Positions 5,293-5,771 of a DNA stretch of 5,771 bases are shown here, in pieces (within the stretch, counting starts at the first letter, position 1; each line of letters begins with the position of its first letter). The position numbers were made by a program, and so were the translations under genes. Under the pieces are notes generated by a model. That model saw only the letters and a program-made list of their open reading frames with translations, was not told the DNA's origin and searched no databases. Source of the stretch: Gammaproteobacteria bacterium (GTDB taxonomy: Bacteria > Pseudomonadota > Gammaproteobacteria > UWMA-0217); the NCBI GenBank assembly GCA_027031685.1, contig JALVPS010000169.1, positions 1 to 5,771 on the forward strand. Reading direction: 5' to 3'.

Positions 5293-5771
5293 CGAACAGT
5301 CCGGCCAGCTCGTTCTGGTCGACCTTCTCGTGCCCCAGGCGGGCAGCCGTCTCGCGCAGTTGCCGCTCTGCCTCCCTGCCCTGGCGCTCGAGGTCGTCCA
5401 GCAGTTTCTTGTGAGTCACCTGCAACTCGTCCTGCAAGGCCGCGAGGCGCTGCTCCAGGGCCTCGCGCGTCTGGGCCAGCTCGCCCAGCAGGTTCTCGGC
5501 GCGGGTGGCCAGTTGGGTCATGAGGTCGGCATGGCTGCGCTCGCGCGCCTCGCGCTCCTCGGCCAGGCGCTGCAGGGCGTCCGACACACGCCGGTCCAGC
5601 TCCTTGCCGAGCTGGTCCATCTGCTGTTGCATGGCCTCGCGCAGCTCCCTGCTCTCACGGATCAGGCGCTCCTCGAGTGCGCCGAAACGCTGCTCGTATT
5701 CGGCCATCTGGCGGCCGAAGAGAATGTCGCGGATCTGATCGACGCTGTCGGAGGCGGGGGCTGGCGGGGGG
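5255..5771 (-). CDS. Coiled-coil protein, N-terminus beyond window (partial)
   Basis: The frame is open to the right edge of the window (5771) and stops at TGA 5255-5257. The visible residues begin with a proline/alanine-rich stretch (PPPAPA), then SDSVDQIRDILFGRQMAEYE, then roughly 115 residues of almost uninterrupted charged heptad-like helix (EERLIRESRELREAMQQQMD; LTQ..TRAENLLGELAQTREALEQRLAALQDELQ). It ends with EKVDQNELAGLFGELAQRLQ. ATG 5705-5707 could start a 150-residue version. However, the upstream SVDQIRDILFG segment reads as genuine protein and I recall similar motifs in proteins beside OmpA-family genes, so translation probably starts outside the window. No signal peptide or membrane helix is visible in this part. 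It is probably a cytoplasmic oligomeric scaffold. The 38-nt overlap with the next gene indicates cotranscription and coupled translation. The function is unknown. Confidence 0.82.
   Translation of the reverse strand, partial: PPPAPASDSVDQIRDILFGRQMAEYEQRFGALEERLIRESRELREAMQQQMDQLGKELDRRVSDALQRLAEEREARERSHADLMTQLATRAENLLGELAQTREALEQRLAALQDELQVTHKKLLDDLERQGREAERQLRETAARLGHEKVDQNELAGLFGELAQRLQQADS

Noticed and set aside
4366..5523. Plus-strand frame of 385 codons opposite the OmpA-domain and coiled-coil genes
   Set aside because: It is an antisense shadow with His/Gln/Arg-rich composition, no domain and no ribosome-binding site.
1..5771. CRISPR array or insertion sequence
   Set aside because: There are no regularly spaced direct repeats and no transposase motifs. 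The only exact tandem repeat I noticed is the 13-mer at 1288-1313.

Overview
The window is GC-rich apart from one short AT-rich island. It looks like a gammaproteobacterial chromosome, possibly a sulfur-oxidising or Ectothiorhodospira-like lineage, although the genus cannot be read from the sequence. The best lineage clue is at the left edge: the C-terminus of a MerR-type regulator is followed directly by tRNA-Pro(GGG). This is the conserved right flank of the pheS-pheT-ihfA-merR locus in many Gammaproteobacteria. That placement rests on remembered synteny, because pheT and ihfA lie outside the window.

Layout: 1-162 is the end of the MerR-like gene (+). 223-299 is tRNA-Pro(GGG) (+). 300-599 has no convincing gene, but holds a weak promoter-like pair spanned by an inverted repeat just before a small gene. 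609-776 (+) encodes a 55-residue putative membrane protein with a strong Shine-Dalgarno. 777-926 is a convergent intergenic stretch with a GC-rich hairpin, a 12-bp palindrome and an AT-rich imperfect palindrome. From 5771 down to 927 the minus strand carries one tightly packed operon of five genes.

The operon, in transcription order, encodes: (1) a coiled-coil protein whose N-terminus is off the window; (2) a 652-residue protein with a predicted cytoplasmic Roadblock/longin-like region, one mid-protein transmembrane helix, two BON-like repeats and a C-terminal OmpA-like peptidoglycan-binding domain; (3) a 161-residue Ras/Rab-like small GTPase with all G motifs but Ser at the catalytic Gln position; (4) a soluble hybrid histidine kinase with a C-terminal receiver domain; (5) a stand-alone HPt protein. 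Genes 1/2 overlap by 38 nt, and 2/3 and 3/4 each overlap by ATGA. Genes 4/5 are separated by 15 nt, with a perfect 13-bp tandem duplication across the junction.

The organisation suggests a signalling module in which an envelope-anchored Roadblock/OmpA protein senses or marks the cell wall and controls a small GTPase. The GTPase would in turn be linked to a kinase-REC-HPt phosphorelay. No DNA-binding or enzymatic output domain is encoded here, so the final target of the HPt is elsewhere. The individual families are recognisable, but I know of no characterised function for this combination. The link between GTPase and phosphorelay is inferred from gene order.
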